From: Bradyrhizobium sp.
GTDB taxonomy: Bacteria; Pseudomonadota; Alphaproteobacteria; Rhizobiales; Xanthobacteraceae
DNA length: 64,000 nucleotides
Assembly: GCF_027451485.1 (NCBI RefSeq)
Contig: NZ_DAIDJE010000044.1
Span: 1 to 64,000 of the forward strand
Reading direction: 5' to 3'
Numbering within the stretch: position 1 is the first letter of the stretch; each line of letters opens with the position of its first letter. The notes under the pieces are model-generated. The model saw only the letters and a list, made by a program, of their open reading frames with translations. It was not told the origin of the DNA and did not search any database. Positions 8,635-18,540 of the stretch are shown here, one piece after another. The translations under genes were made by a program, and so were the position numbers.

Positions 8635-9576
8635 ATGTCTCAGGCCACCTCATCGGTCGTCCCGTCGGTCGCGGGACCGCGAGCCGCCCTCAATTCGCTT
8701 CCGCTCCTGATCGCACTGTTCTGCCTGCTTTGGAGCTATGCCTTCGTCGCCGGCAAAATCGGCGTCACCTATTGTCCGCCGCTGATCCTGCTGGCGGCCC
8801 GCTTCTCGCTGGCCGGCATGCTGATTCACGGCACGGTTGCGCTGCGCGGCGACCGCTGGTCACTGTCGCTTCGGGATACGCTGGTGTTCGCCCTGATCGG
8901 CGTCGCCAACAACGCGCTCTATCTCGGCCTCGGCTATACCGGCCTGAAGAGCGTGTCCGCCGGTCTCGGCGGCCTGATCGTCAGCGCCAATCCGGTGTTC
9001 ACGGCTGTGTTCGCGGCGCTCCTGCTCAACGAGCAACTTGCCTGGCGCAAGGTCTTTGGACTTCTGCTCGGCATTCTCGGCGTCGGGCTGATCGTCTGGC
9101 ATCGCTTGTCGGTCGGCACCGACAGCCTGCACGGCATCCTCTTCACCTTTGCCTCGCTGGCGTCGATCGTCGCCGGAACCATTCTGTTCAAGCTTCTGGC
9201 GCCGAAAGGCTCGCTCTGGATCGGCAACGGCGTGCAAAACATGGCCGCCGGCATCGTCCTGACTCCGATTGCCTTCACATTTTCCAGCGTGAGCGACATT
9301 GTGCCGAACGTCCAGCTCCTCGGTGCGTTCGCGTTTCTCACGCTGGGCGGATCGATGCTGGCCTATGTGCTCTGGTTCCATCTGCTGCGGGCTTGCGGTG
9401 CGACGGCCGCAAGCGCCTATCACTTCCTGATGCCGCCGCTTGGCATGCTGTTCGCCTGGATTGTGCTGGGCGAGCATGTCGCGATCCGCGATCTCCTGGG
9501 GATTGTTCCGGTGGCGCTCGGTATCTATCTCGTGACACGTCCGGCCGCAGCCGCGACGTCTGCCGCTTCACGATAG
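8635..9576 (+). CDS. EamA/DMT-family transporter
   Basis: This inner-membrane transporter of 313 residues has ten predicted helices made of two EamA repeats. The first runs from ALFCLLWSYAFVAGKIG, the second from ILFTFASLASIVAGTILFKLL. The conserved end-of-repeat pattern SANPVFTAVFAALLLNEQL is present. These proteins usually export amino acids or related metabolites; the substrate here is unknown. AAGGAG precedes the ATG by seven bases. It is probably under control of the divergent LysR protein, and the hydrolase gene follows after nine bases. Confidence 0.9.
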   Translation: MSQATSSVVPSVAGPRAALNSLPLLIALFCLLWSYAFVAGKIGVTYCPPLILLAARFSLAGMLIHGTVALRGDRWSLSLRDTLVFALIGVANNALYLGLGYTGLKSVSAGLGGLIVSANPVFTAVFAALLLNEQLAWRKVFGLLLGILGVGLIVWHRLSVGTDSLHGILFTFASLASIVAGTILFKLLAPKGSLWIGNGVQNMAAGIVLTPIAFTFSSVSDIVPNVQLLGAFAFLTLGGSMLAYVLWFHLLRACGATAASAYHFLMPPLGMLFAWIVLGEHVAIRDLLGIVPVALGIYLVTRPAAAATSAASR

Positions 9577-9585
9577 GAGAGTTCG

Positions 9586-10356
9586 ATGTCTTCGCTCACC
9601 CTCACCTTGATCGGTGGCCCGACTGCTCTGATCGAAATCGACGGCTTTCGCCTGCTCACCGATCCGACCTTCGATCTGCCCGGCACCTACCAACTGCCGC
9701 ATGTCAAACTGGAAAAGCTCTCCGGACCGGCACTGGCGCTGGAAGCGATCGGGGAGATCGACGCGGTCCTGCTCAGTCACGATCAGCACGCCGATAACCT
9801 GGACGAATCCGGCAAGCACTTCCTGCCGAAGGCCAAGCGCGTGCTGACGACGGAGGCGGGAGCGAAAAGGCTCGGCGGCCATGCCGAAGGTCTCGCGCCC
9901 TGGACCAGCACAGAGTTGTCGAAAGGCGGGCGCTCGCTGACGGTCGTGGCGACGCCGGCGCGCCACGGCCCCCACGGGATTGAACCGTTGTCCGGTGACG
10001 TCATCGGCTTCGTGCTCGTCTCAAAGGAATTTCGTCCGATCTATATCAGCGGCGATACCGTCTGGTATGACGGCGTGGCGGAAGTGGCGCGACGCTTCAA
10101 GGCCGGCGTCGTGATGCCGTTCGCGGGCGCGGCGCAGACCCGCGGTCCGTTTCATCTGACGATGGACACCAACGACACGATCGAGACCGCGCGCGCCTTT
10201 CCCGATGCCGTGATCGTGCCGCTCCATACCGATGGATGGGCGCACTTCAGGCAAAACGCGGCCGATTTGCGCGCCTCTTTCGATGCGCTCGGATGCGGAG
10301 CGCGCCTGAAGCTGCTTGAGGCGGGTGTCGCGACCGCTATCGAGTTGCCACGCTAG
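9586..10356 (+). CDS. MBL-fold metal-dependent hydrolase
   Basis: This cytoplasmic 256-residue protein of the metallo-beta-lactamase superfamily is of the UlaG/L-ascorbate-lactonase-like short type. The metal site HxHxDH appears as LLSHDQHADNLD near residues 62-73. Later ligands fit ATPARHGPHG, YISGDTVWYD and PLHTDGWAHF. Substrate unknown. It lies nine bases after the EamA gene with GGAG before its ATG, so the two form an operon. Confidence 0.85.
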   Translation: MSSLTLTLIGGPTALIEIDGFRLLTDPTFDLPGTYQLPHVKLEKLSGPALALEAIGEIDAVLLSHDQHADNLDESGKHFLPKAKRVLTTEAGAKRLGGHAEGLAPWTSTELSKGGRSLTVVATPARHGPHGIEPLSGDVIGFVLVSKEFRPIYISGDTVWYDGVAEVARRFKAGVVMPFAGAAQTRGPFHLTMDTNDTIETARAFPDAVIVPLHTDGWAHFRQNAADLRASFDALGCGARLKLLEAGVATAIELPR

Positions 10357-10360
10357 CTGG

Positions 10361-12832
10361 TCAGGCCGGTTGCCTGTCCGGGATGCCGCCAATCGATTCG
10401 GCTAGCGCCGGCTGGATGGAGGGAGCCACAATATTGGCTTCAAGGCCGGTCTCATCCTCTCTCGCGCGGCCGGCTCCGCGGCTTACGGCAATCATGATGG
10501 CGCAGACCGCATAGAAGCCCACGCCGATCGCGTAGGTGTTGGCAATGCCGAAAGCGATCGACAAGGCCATGCCGAGCACGGACGCGAGCATCGACGTAAT
10601 GCCGTTGGCGCTCCAAAAGAACGGAAGCAACTCCGATCGGTCGCGCCAGACGCTCAGTCCGAGCGGGAACATCATTCCCATGCAGAATGCCGGCGGTGCC
10701 AGCAACAGCACCGACAGCAGAATGCGGGCGTCGGTGGCCGCCGATCGCGCCACAGTGGTCAGTAAGGGAGTGAGCAGTCCTGCGACAGTGAGCGTTACCA
10801 ACAGGGCAGCGGCCCTGACGATCACTGCGCCCGGCCGGGGGTAGCCGGCGGTAACAGTGGTGCTGCCGATTCCACTGAAAAGGAGGATCGTGAAAAGGAC
10901 GACGGCGAGCCCATAGACGGGATGTCCGAGGAAGACCGCCAGCCGCTGCATCTGCGAGACCTCGATCAGCATGAAGCCCATGCCGATCGCGCAGAAATAT
11001 GCCAACGGCGGCGTCAGTGCCGACGGCGGCATCCGCTTCGCCAGCCGGAGGAACGGAACGAAGATGTAGTAAACGCAGGCGCACAGCGCCACCAAGATCA
11101 ATATCAGCGTCGTGCTGATCGCCGCATTGTTGTTGGAAAGCGTCGCCGAGGGCTTGGTGAAGAGATTGCGGAAGCGCTCGGTAAAAAAGAAGAACGGATT
11201 ATCGTCGGTCGAAGGGGTGATGTTTTCGACCAGAGATGCGAAGAAGGCGCGGTCGGCCTTGCCGGACATCAGCGTCGAGGTAATTGCGTCGTAAGCGACG
11301 TCCGGTCCGATCAGGACCTTGAAACCTTGCGCTTCGAGTTTCGCCTGCGCCTTAAGCCATTCGGCGTTCGTCAGTGCGTCCGGGCGGGTTATCACGGTGA
11401 CGATGTTGTCGACGTTCACAGCGATGACATGCTTCGACAACTCGGCGGCAGGCACACCTTGACGCTGCAGTGCGCTGGCTGCGATCGCAACAAGCCGGTG
11501 AAGCTCGACGCGATGGCTCTTGGGGTCAAACCAGCGCGATACCGACAGCATTCCGCCCGGTTTCAAAGACCGGTAAAAATCGTCCCATGCGTCCACCGTA
11601 TAAAGCCGGTTCTCGGTCAGCGTCAGCCCGCCGGCCGCCGTAGCCGCCCAGGTGTCGATCAGTGAAATCTGCACAAGGTCGTAGCGCTCGGAGGAATGAT
11701 TGATGTAGCTGCGCGCCTCGGCGTTGACCAGAGATACGCCAGGCTGACGATCGAGATGACCGGAGAAGTCGGCGAACTTATCCGTGAGGACTTCGAAGAT
11801 CGCGGGGTTGATCTCAATCCCGCGGATATGCTTCGCGCCAAACAGCAGCCCGGAAAGAATGTCGCGCCCGCCGCCGACGCCGACGACCGCCACGTCGGTA
11901 ACCGGCTCGACCAGATAAGCGGCATTGATGACGTCGTCCTTCAGGTAAGCCGCCTTGTCGAGATCGCCGTCGTTGCGCGTAATGACGGTGTTTGCACCGG
12001 CATCGATGTCGAGGATGTGCTGATCAATCCTCGTCTTGGGCGCACGGGCAAAGCCCCAACCGAACGGCTCGGACTCGCCGAGTGCAATCACCCGAATGCG
12101 GGAGTAGGTGTTCCAGCGTTCAAACAATGTGCCCGTCTGCCGAACGCCCTTGGCCCAGAACACGCCGAGATGGCTCTTGCCGGAAATATCCAGACCCGCG
12201 TGCATGGCCGTTACGATCGTCAAGATCAGTGCGACCGCGCCGCTCAGCCGCGCACTGCGGAGGTCCGCGCTACCGCGTGCCATGATCCAGCCCGCGCCCG
12301 CGGCAAAAGCGGCGATCCCCATCGTTGCGCTGACGGGGTCGACGACAAGCAGCAGCAGGATCACGCCAATGCATCCGAGCGCTGCCCCCGCAAGATCAGC
12401 CGCATAGAGCCAGCCGCCGCTGTAGGGCAGGCGAGTCAGCAAGAGCGTTATACAGACGCCGCTTTCGGTGAAGGGCTTCACAAATGCGATCGTCGCGATT
12501 CCCAGCGCCACCGTCACGTATGCGGCGGGAGCCACGAGGGGTACGCACAGAAAGGCTGCCATCGCGCTAACGCCGGTCATCGCAAACCAGGAGGCGTGCC
12601 TTGCGAACTCGATCCCAACGCGCTCCGGGGTGTAGCGGGCGGGATGGTTATAGACCTCCATCGCCCCGCGGGTCAGCCCGAGCATGGCGAGTGAAATGGC
12701 GGCGAATGCGAAATGGTAGTACAACATCACGCTGAAGAATCGCGTGATCAAAATCTGGTAAGACAGGGTTGCCGTCGCCAGGGCAAAAATCGCGAAATAG
12801 CAGCGGCCGGGAATTCGAACGGATGCTTGCAA
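10361..12832 (-). CDS. membrane-embedded spermidine-synthase-like protein
   Basis: This 823-residue protein has several N-terminal transmembrane helices (about residues 10-210). A soluble aminopropyltransferase-like Rossmann domain follows, with SAM-type motif VAVVGVGGGRDI near residue 312 and acidic strand IRGIEINP. A second block of helices runs from about 575 to 800. The catalytic-domain segment YDLVQISLIDTWAA shows that the domain is related to spermidine synthase. Such fused proteins are widespread, but their substrate is not established. It converges with the hydrolase gene four bases away. Confidence 0.8.
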   Translation of the reverse strand: MQASVRIPGRCYFAIFALATATLSYQILITRFFSVMLYYHFAFAAISLAMLGLTRGAMEVYNHPARYTPERVGIEFARHASWFAMTGVSAMAAFLCVPLVAPAAYVTVALGIATIAFVKPFTESGVCITLLLTRLPYSGGWLYAADLAGAALGCIGVILLLLVVDPVSATMGIAAFAAGAGWIMARGSADLRSARLSGAVALILTIVTAMHAGLDISGKSHLGVFWAKGVRQTGTLFERWNTYSRIRVIALGESEPFGWGFARAPKTRIDQHILDIDAGANTVITRNDGDLDKAAYLKDDVINAAYLVEPVTDVAVVGVGGGRDILSGLLFGAKHIRGIEINPAIFEVLTDKFADFSGHLDRQPGVSLVNAEARSYINHSSERYDLVQISLIDTWAATAAGGLTLTENRLYTVDAWDDFYRSLKPGGMLSVSRWFDPKSHRVELHRLVAIAASALQRQGVPAAELSKHVIAVNVDNIVTVITRPDALTNAEWLKAQAKLEAQGFKVLIGPDVAYDAITSTLMSGKADRAFFASLVENITPSTDDNPFFFFTERFRNLFTKPSATLSNNNAAISTTLILILVALCACVYYIFVPFLRLAKRMPPSALTPPLAYFCAIGMGFMLIEVSQMQRLAVFLGHPVYGLAVVLFTILLFSGIGSTTVTAGYPRPGAVIVRAAALLVTLTVAGLLTPLLTTVARSAATDARILLSVLLLAPPAFCMGMMFPLGLSVWRDRSELLPFFWSANGITSMLASVLGMALSIAFGIANTYAIGVGFYAVCAIMIAVSRGAGRAREDETGLEANIVAPSIQPALAESIGGIPDRQPA

Positions 12833-12991
12833 GGTAGAATCCTTGATGGATTGCGGCCAGTCTGCGACGCAACCTGCTTCCTACGATACCTTGCATAATG
12901 TTTGCTTAAGAGCGCGGGCGGATTGTCGCGCCGTTCGGTAGCTTCGGTTTAGCGATAGACTGGGGCGCAATACAACGGTGCTGTCGGAGCG

Positions 12992-13783
12992 TTAATCCTT
13001 GCGGAACACGACCGAGGCCATCCAGCCGGCCATCAGCGCCATGAAGGCGGTGAACAGGCCGTACACCAGCCCGTCCTGACGGGCGGCCGTGGCGACGAAT
13101 TGCTCGAAGCCGACCTTGACGATGTCGAAAGCGGTGTCGGTCCGCGTGATCAGGGCGCCATCGGCGAACAGCTTGATCTCGACCTTGTAGGTGCCGATCG
13201 GCACGGCGGCCGGCAGGGGAATGCCGGTGCGGAACAGCGTTGGCGTCAGGAAGGTCACGGCCGACGTCTCTTCGCGATAGAGGCCCTGTTCGCGGCGCAG
13301 TCGGACAAAGGCGCTGCGGAAGGCATCATTGGGTACGACGTCGGCATAATCGGTGCCCACCCGCTGGGTCAGCAGCACGTTGTTGAGACCGAGCTGCTGC
13401 CGCCGCTCCACGTCGGGCGAAGCGATCGCATCGAACGGGCGGTTCGAGAACAGTGCGAGATAAGTCGGCACCTGTATGAATTCGCGGTAGTCGGTATTGA
13501 TCCAGATGCCGAATTTGCGTTCCTTGCGCCGCGTCACCATGTCGGCGCGGGGCCCGATGACCGTGACAACGAGATCGTAGTTGTTGCGGCCGGGCGGCGT
13601 GGAGGCGTCCTTCTCGACTGAGCCGAACAGCACCAACTCCTCGCCGGAATAGGCCGGCGTCACGGTCACGCGATGATTCGAGACCGAGACGATCAGCCGT
13701 TCTGCGCGCGCCGGCTGAGCGATGCCGGCTGCGCCGAGCGCGATCATCGCTGCAAAGACGGCGCAGAGGACGCGTCCGCTCAT
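12992..13783 (-). CDS. TIGR02186-family membrane-anchored protein
   Basis: This exported protein of 263 residues has a signal peptide (MSGRVLCAVFAAMIAL to ARAERL). The extracytoplasmic beta-rich domain begins RLIVSVSNHRVTVTPAYSGEEL. A single C-terminal helix (YGLFTAFMALMAGWMASVVF) is followed by the basic tail RKD. Family members are regularly found beside TauE/SafE permeases, as here. The ATG overlaps the upstream permease stop by four bases (ATGA), so the pair is co-translated. The function is unknown; a partner in sulfur-compound or anion export is inferred. Confidence 0.82.
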   Translation of the reverse strand: MSGRVLCAVFAAMIALGAAGIAQPARAERLIVSVSNHRVTVTPAYSGEELVLFGSVEKDASTPPGRNNYDLVVTVIGPRADMVTRRKERKFGIWINTDYREFIQVPTYLALFSNRPFDAIASPDVERRQQLGLNNVLLTQRVGTDYADVVPNDAFRSAFVRLRREQGLYREETSAVTFLTPTLFRTGIPLPAAVPIGTYKVEIKLFADGALITRTDTAFDIVKVGFEQFVATAARQDGLVYGLFTAFMALMAGWMASVVFRKD

Positions 13784-14706
13784 ACGGCGCCTCCGGTTTG
13801 GCGGATGGTAAAGAGATCGTCCGGGCGGATGACAAGTTCGTAGGCAAAGCGAATGCCGACTGCCAGAATCAGAAGTCCGAGCAGGAGCCGCAGATGCTCG
13901 CCGCGAATCTTTTGGCCCGCGCGGGCGCCGAATTGGGCCCCGGTGACGCCGCCTGTCATCAGGACCAGTGCCAGCACGGCATCGACCAGATGGTTGGTGA
14001 TCGCATGCAGGAGCGTGGCGAACACCATGGTGACCAGCGTCAGCACCATCGAGGTGCCGATCACCGTTGAGGTCGGCACGCGCAGGAAATAGATCATGAT
14101 CGGCACGAGGATGAAGCCGCCGCCAATGCCCATGATGGCGCCGATGAATCCGATGATCAGTCCGACACCGATCACGGGAATGACGGACAGATAGATCTTG
14201 GAGCGCTTGAAGCGCATCTTGAACGGCAGGCCATGGACCCAGCCGTGGCTGCCGGACCGGCGCAGCGACACCGCCATGCCGCGGCGGACGCGGAGCATCG
14301 AGCGCAGGCCTTCCCAGAACATCAACCCGCCGACGGTGGTCAGCAGCACGACGTAGGAGAGGGCGATCATCAGGTCGAGCTGGCCGAGCGAACGCAGCAG
14401 CGTAAAGGTCCAGACGCCGAGCGCCGTACCAATCGTGCCGCCGCATAACAGCACGAGCGCGAGAGCCGGATCGATGGCGCGGCGTCGCCAGTAGGTAATC
14501 GCGCCGGAAAAGGACGAGGCTGCGATGTGGCTGGCGACGGAGGCGACCGCGACCGACGGCGCGATGCCGATGAAGATCAAAAGCGGCGTCATCAGGAATC
14601 CGCCGCCGATGCCGAACATGCCGGAGACAAAGCCGACCGCCGCGCCCATGGCGAGGATAAGAAAAATGTTGACCGGAATGTCAGCGATCGGGAGATAAAG
14701 CTGCAC
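13780..14706 (-). CDS. TauE/SafE-family sulfite exporter-like permease
   Basis: This inner-membrane protein of about 308 residues has eight or so helices. Two glycine-rich half-repeats diagnose the family: VGFVSGMFGIGGGFLMTPLL near the start, and IGFIGAIMGIGGGFILVPIM in the second half. It may export sulfite, sulfoacetate or a related organosulfur anion. I take the GTG at 14706 (QLYLPIADIPVN follows) as the start. The in-frame ATG at 14796 adds 30 residues of non-membrane sequence. It forms an operon with the TIGR02186 gene. Confidence 0.85.
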   Translation of the reverse strand: MQLYLPIADIPVNIFLILAMGAAVGFVSGMFGIGGGFLMTPLLIFIGIAPSVAVASVASHIAASSFSGAITYWRRRAIDPALALVLLCGGTIGTALGVWTFTLLRSLGQLDLMIALSYVVLLTTVGGLMFWEGLRSMLRVRRGMAVSLRRSGSHGWVHGLPFKMRFKRSKIYLSVIPVIGVGLIIGFIGAIMGIGGGFILVPIMIYFLRVPTSTVIGTSMVLTLVTMVFATLLHAITNHLVDAVLALVLMTGGVTGAQFGARAGQKIRGEHLRLLLGLLILAVGIRFAYELVIRPDDLFTIRQTGGAV

Positions 14707-15036
14707 GCGCGTCGTTTCCGGATGGACCGTGAGGCCGGCGGAAACCGCCCCGGGGCCAGGTTTCTTGGGAGCGCGGAGAAAGCCGCATCCCTGCATAGCC
14801 GAAATCGGTAATTGGAGGGATTAAAGAATCCGCACGCAGCGCGTTTTTTTGCCGATCGCCGCCCGCAACTTTGGATGTGGTGAAAAATACCTGTTAACGG
14901 CGAGCCGCCTTCGTGACCTTCGCGATTGTGATCCGGCAACGCAAAGCCAGTTGATCGGTCGGATCAGCCGCCGATCGTCCAATCGAACTTGTCGGATCGG
15001 AATGGTTCGGCGGCGCCTCAAGCGCGCCGCTTGACT

Positions 15037-18000
15037 TCAGTGGGCCGACGCCGTGCGCTTGGCTCCGGCTGCCCTGGCGGCCGGCTTTGCCAGCGTCGGC
15101 GTTGCTTGGGCCGGTGCGGAATCCCATCCGCCAGCGGGGCTTGCCACATTGACGGCATCGTCGGGCTGAGGCTCGGCCGTAAAGGTCTGGATCGCGAGCT
15201 TGGCGGCGGCGAGCGACTGCGGGTCCAGCCGCTTGGCAATGTCGTCGCGCTTGCGGCCGGCGTCGACGTCGCCCTGCGCCGCGGCGAGGCTGAACCATTT
15301 GAAGGATTCTGCGAGGTTCTGGTCGACGCCGATGCCGCGGGCGTAGAGAATGCCGAGATTGTACTGGCTGTCGGCGATACCGCGGTCCGCAGCCTTGCGG
15401 AACCACTGCGCCGCGCTCTTGTAGTCGGCGCCCTTGCCGCCGCCGTCGGCATAGAGCACCGCGAGGTTGTGCATCGCCTTGGCGTTGCCGCGTTCAGCAG
15501 CCTGAGTGTAGTAGCGACGGGCGATGTCGACGTCCTTCGTTACGCTCAGGCCCTTCTCGTAGAAGGTTCCAAGGCGGAAGATTGCCGGTACCACGCCGGC
15601 CTGCGCCGCGCGATCGAACCATTTGGCCGCCTCGTCGTAGTTCACCGCGACGCCTTTGCCTTCGGCGAAGCGCACCGCGACCTCATATGCCGCGCTCGGA
15701 TCGCCCTTGAGCACGGCGGCGCGTAGAACAGGACCGCCGATGGACTCCGGCAGCCTTTCGGTCGGCGGCACCGCGATCATCGCCAATTTCGGCGGGCTCG
15801 AAACATTCTTCGCAAGCGGGATTGTTCCGGTCACGTCGTCGTTTGCCGCGGCTGACGACGAGTCCTGCGGAAGAGGGCCTGAGGCGGCGCTGTCGGCTCT
15901 GTCAGGGGCGGCATTGAAGGACTGTCGTCCGATCGGAACCGGCGATGTCATCGAGGGCCCGGTCGGCGCCGGCGCCAGAGTTGCGCCGCTTCCGGCAGCA
16001 GCCGCTGGTGCTGAATCGCCCGATCTCTCCACAGCGGGCATCGCCGTCGGTTCGCCGCTGTCGAGCAGCGTCATGGCCATCTTGAACGTGCCGAGCACGA
16101 TCACGACGACGCTGGCGCCGACGAGCAGCGAGCGGATCTTCGAGGTGATCGTCGAAGCTGCGGCCTGACCGTTGGCCGGTGCGGCCTTCGGTTGTTTTCC
16201 GGCCTTGTCGGACGGCGGCGCGGCGGCCGCGGCCTGCGCGGCGCGTCGCGCGGCGGCGATGAAGCTCGAGGTGCTGACTGGTTCCTTCGGTACGGCCGCG
16301 GGAATGCTGCTGATCGCGCTCTCCGAAGCCGCGATGCGCTCCGCCGGTGAAGCGGCTCGTCCCGATGGCCGGGTGCCCGGCTCAAGGGGGTGATCGGGCG
16401 GCAGCTCCGGGGCGATCGACACGCGGGATGGTGCAGTGTGCGGCTCGAGGATCTCGCCGATGGTGCGAGCGGCGGCCGGTTGTAATGGCTCAGCCGCACG
16501 GAAATCCCGCGGCGCAGCCGCAAAGGCTTCCTGCGGTGTGGCTGGACTCGGCGCCGGCGGAGGGTCTTCCGCGTAGCTTGGTCCAGCCTCCGGCTCGCCC
16601 ATCGGCGGCGGCGAATAGGAAGGCTCGATCGCCGATGGAGGTACGGGCTGCGCCGCCATCGGCGGTGCCGGCTGAGTGCGTACCGCACGCAGGTCGCCCT
16701 CGATCGTTGAGAGGCGATCGACCACGTGGCCCAGCGTGTTGTGGACGGCTTCCAGCGAATCCTGGGTGTGACGATTGGTTTCCGCCTGGCTGAAGCGAAT
16801 GTCGGACAATTCGCGCTTGACGAGGTCCGTCAGTTCGCTGTCCCGGCCGGTCGGCGGCTCGCTGCGGCTGTCGGCGACGAAGCTGGCAAAGCTGGCATTC
16901 TGGCGTTCGAGATGGTGCAGGATGTCCTGAAGGCCTTCCTCGACCCGTCCGAGGTTGCCGGAGCGGGAGTCGCTCGAGGCTTCCAGCCGTTCGAGCAGGT
17001 AGGAGACGCGCTGTTCCAGATGGGCAAAGGCAGCGGCGTTGTCATTGCCGACCGGGATGCGGTCGAGTCGATCGGACAGCGCCATCAGGGCTCGTTCGAT
17101 CTGCTCGGTGTTTTCGCTTGCGGCCGGACGCTGTTCGCGGCTCTCGAGCGAGGACATCAATGCGGCGATGCGCTGTTCAAGTGCGGCGAGCGAGTCCGAT
17201 CGGTCGTCCGGTCGGGCCAATTGATCGACCTTGGCAGACAACGTGTGCACGTCGTCGGAAAGTCGTGCCAGGGCGTCGTTGGAAGCGACGTTGGAGACGA
17301 TGGCGCGAAGTGCTGCGATCGCACTTTCGAGCTGGTGAATGGTCGACGGATCGTCGTTGGCCCGAATGATCTGATCGAGCTTCGCGGTCAGGTTACGAAT
17401 TGCCTGATCATAGCCTGCCAGCTGTTCGGCTGGCGTCAGCGAGCGCAAGACCTCGCGGATTTCGCCGAGGGCACGCTCGATGCTGGCGAGCGCCTGGCTG
17501 TCGCTGCCGTTCTGCTTGTTGTCGTCGATCCGGCGGGAAAGCGATCGGATGTCGCTTTCGATCGATTCGATTGCGCGGCGCGGCATCGCCTCGGTGATGG
17601 CTTGGCGGATTTCGCTCAATTCGCTGCGAAAGGCTTCAATCGATTGCTCGATGTGATCCGGCCGTCGCAGCGACTCGATCTCGCTCGTGATCTTGAGGAG
17701 ATGCCGCTCCAGCGAAGAGAAATCCGGGCCCGGAGACGGCGGAGCGTGGGCGGCCGCGGGCGGCGCGAAACCGGGCGTCGGCGCAATGGGCGGCGCGCTG
17801 CGAAGCGTCGGGGTCGCCGCAACCTGGTCGAGTTCGTTCTGGCGAGCGGAAATTTCCGCAATCGCCGAGTCGAACGAGGCTGGATTGAGCGGAGGCGAGG
17901 GGCGGTAGACCTGCGCGGCGGCGCGTTCGACCATCTCGGTCTGGCGCTGCTTTTCCTGCGCCTCGCGCTGGCGCGCCGGGGCGGGATTGGAAATCTGTGA

Positions 18001-18339
18001 CAGCCGCGCATCGAGTCGGGCGATGGCGTCGTTCAGTTGCTTGGCGACGGGCGGCTCGCCGCGTGGAGCTTCGCTCCGCGGGCGTCCTTGCGAAATCTGT
18101 TCGATCTGACGGGCGATCGCGTCGAGCCGCTGGTGGATATCGGCGACATCGCGGCTTTGCTGCGCCGGCGCTGGCGGCCGCTGATCGGCAGCACCGCGGA
18201 AGCTCGGCGGCGCAGCGTCGCCCAGGTTGAGGTTGAGCCAGTCGTTCAGCGACACCCCGGCGCGGCGAGCCGCGGCCTCGGCCCGCTCCCGGACGGCAGG
18301 ATCGATGCCTTCATTACTCCACGATACGCGCGAATTCAT
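15037..18339 (-). CDS. PodJ-like coiled-coil protein with SEL1 repeats
   Basis: This 1100-residue single-pass membrane protein begins with MNSRVSWSNEGIDPAVRERAEAAA-type sequence. A cytoplasmic part rich in heptads follows (about 100-560), then a Pro/Ala-rich linker (560-730) and one transmembrane helix (about 735-760). The periplasmic domain has four to five SEL1/TPR-like repeats (about 863-1065), for example AAKWFDRAAQAGVVPAIFRLG. The layout is that of PodJ-type polarity scaffolds of Alphaproteobacteria, but no terminal peptidoglycan-binding domain is visible. A role in polar or cell-cycle organisation is inferred. Confidence 0.82.
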   Translation of the reverse strand: MNSRVSWSNEGIDPAVRERAEAAARRAGVSLNDWLNLNLGDAAPPSFRGAADQRPPAPAQQSRDVADIHQRLDAIARQIEQISQGRPRSEAPRGEPPVAKQLNDAIARLDARLSQISNPAPARQREAQEKQRQTEMVERAAAQVYRPSPPLNPASFDSAIAEISARQNELDQVAATPTLRSAPPIAPTPGFAPPAAAHAPPSPGPDFSSLERHLLKITSEIESLRRPDHIEQSIEAFRSELSEIRQAITEAMPRRAIESIESDIRSLSRRIDDNKQNGSDSQALASIERALGEIREVLRSLTPAEQLAGYDQAIRNLTAKLDQIIRANDDPSTIHQLESAIAALRAIVSNVASNDALARLSDDVHTLSAKVDQLARPDDRSDSLAALEQRIAALMSSLESREQRPAASENTEQIERALMALSDRLDRIPVGNDNAAAFAHLEQRVSYLLERLEASSDSRSGNLGRVEEGLQDILHHLERQNASFASFVADSRSEPPTGRDSELTDLVKRELSDIRFSQAETNRHTQDSLEAVHNTLGHVVDRLSTIEGDLRAVRTQPAPPMAAQPVPPSAIEPSYSPPPMGEPEAGPSYAEDPPPAPSPATPQEAFAAAPRDFRAAEPLQPAAARTIGEILEPHTAPSRVSIAPELPPDHPLEPGTRPSGRAASPAERIAASESAISSIPAAVPKEPVSTSSFIAAARRAAQAAAAAPPSDKAGKQPKAAPANGQAAASTITSKIRSLLVGASVVVIVLGTFKMAMTLLDSGEPTAMPAVERSGDSAPAAAAGSGATLAPAPTGPSMTSPVPIGRQSFNAAPDRADSAASGPLPQDSSSAAANDDVTGTIPLAKNVSSPPKLAMIAVPPTERLPESIGGPVLRAAVLKGDPSAAYEVAVRFAEGKGVAVNYDEAAKWFDRAAQAGVVPAIFRLGTFYEKGLSVTKDVDIARRYYTQAAERGNAKAMHNLAVLYADGGGKGADYKSAAQWFRKAADRGIADSQYNLGILYARGIGVDQNLAESFKWFSLAAAQGDVDAGRKRDDIAKRLDPQSLAAAKLAIQTFTAEPQPDDAVNVASPAGGWDSAPAQATPTLAKPAARAAGAKRTASAH

Positions 18340-18540
18340 GCTTCTGTCCGGTTCCGCTTTCGGCGCTCCACCTGGCGCCTCCGGCCTCCCCGCGCGTCCC
18401 GAAATACAGACAATCGAATTCGGCGCGGGTCGTCTGCCTCTGCAGGTCGACTTTTTCGCGTCACGGTAAATAACGGGTTAAGGAAAGGCGGCCGGGCGCT
18501 CGTAAACTTTACGATCGGCTTGATTTTTCTGCCGGCCGGC

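Noticed and set aside
7920-9797. 625-codon plus-strand frame over the LysR and EamA genes
   Set aside because: It crosses the antisense of lysR and a shifted frame of the exporter and hydrolase genes; the protein is Arg/Ala-rich with no motif, unlike the real genes beneath.
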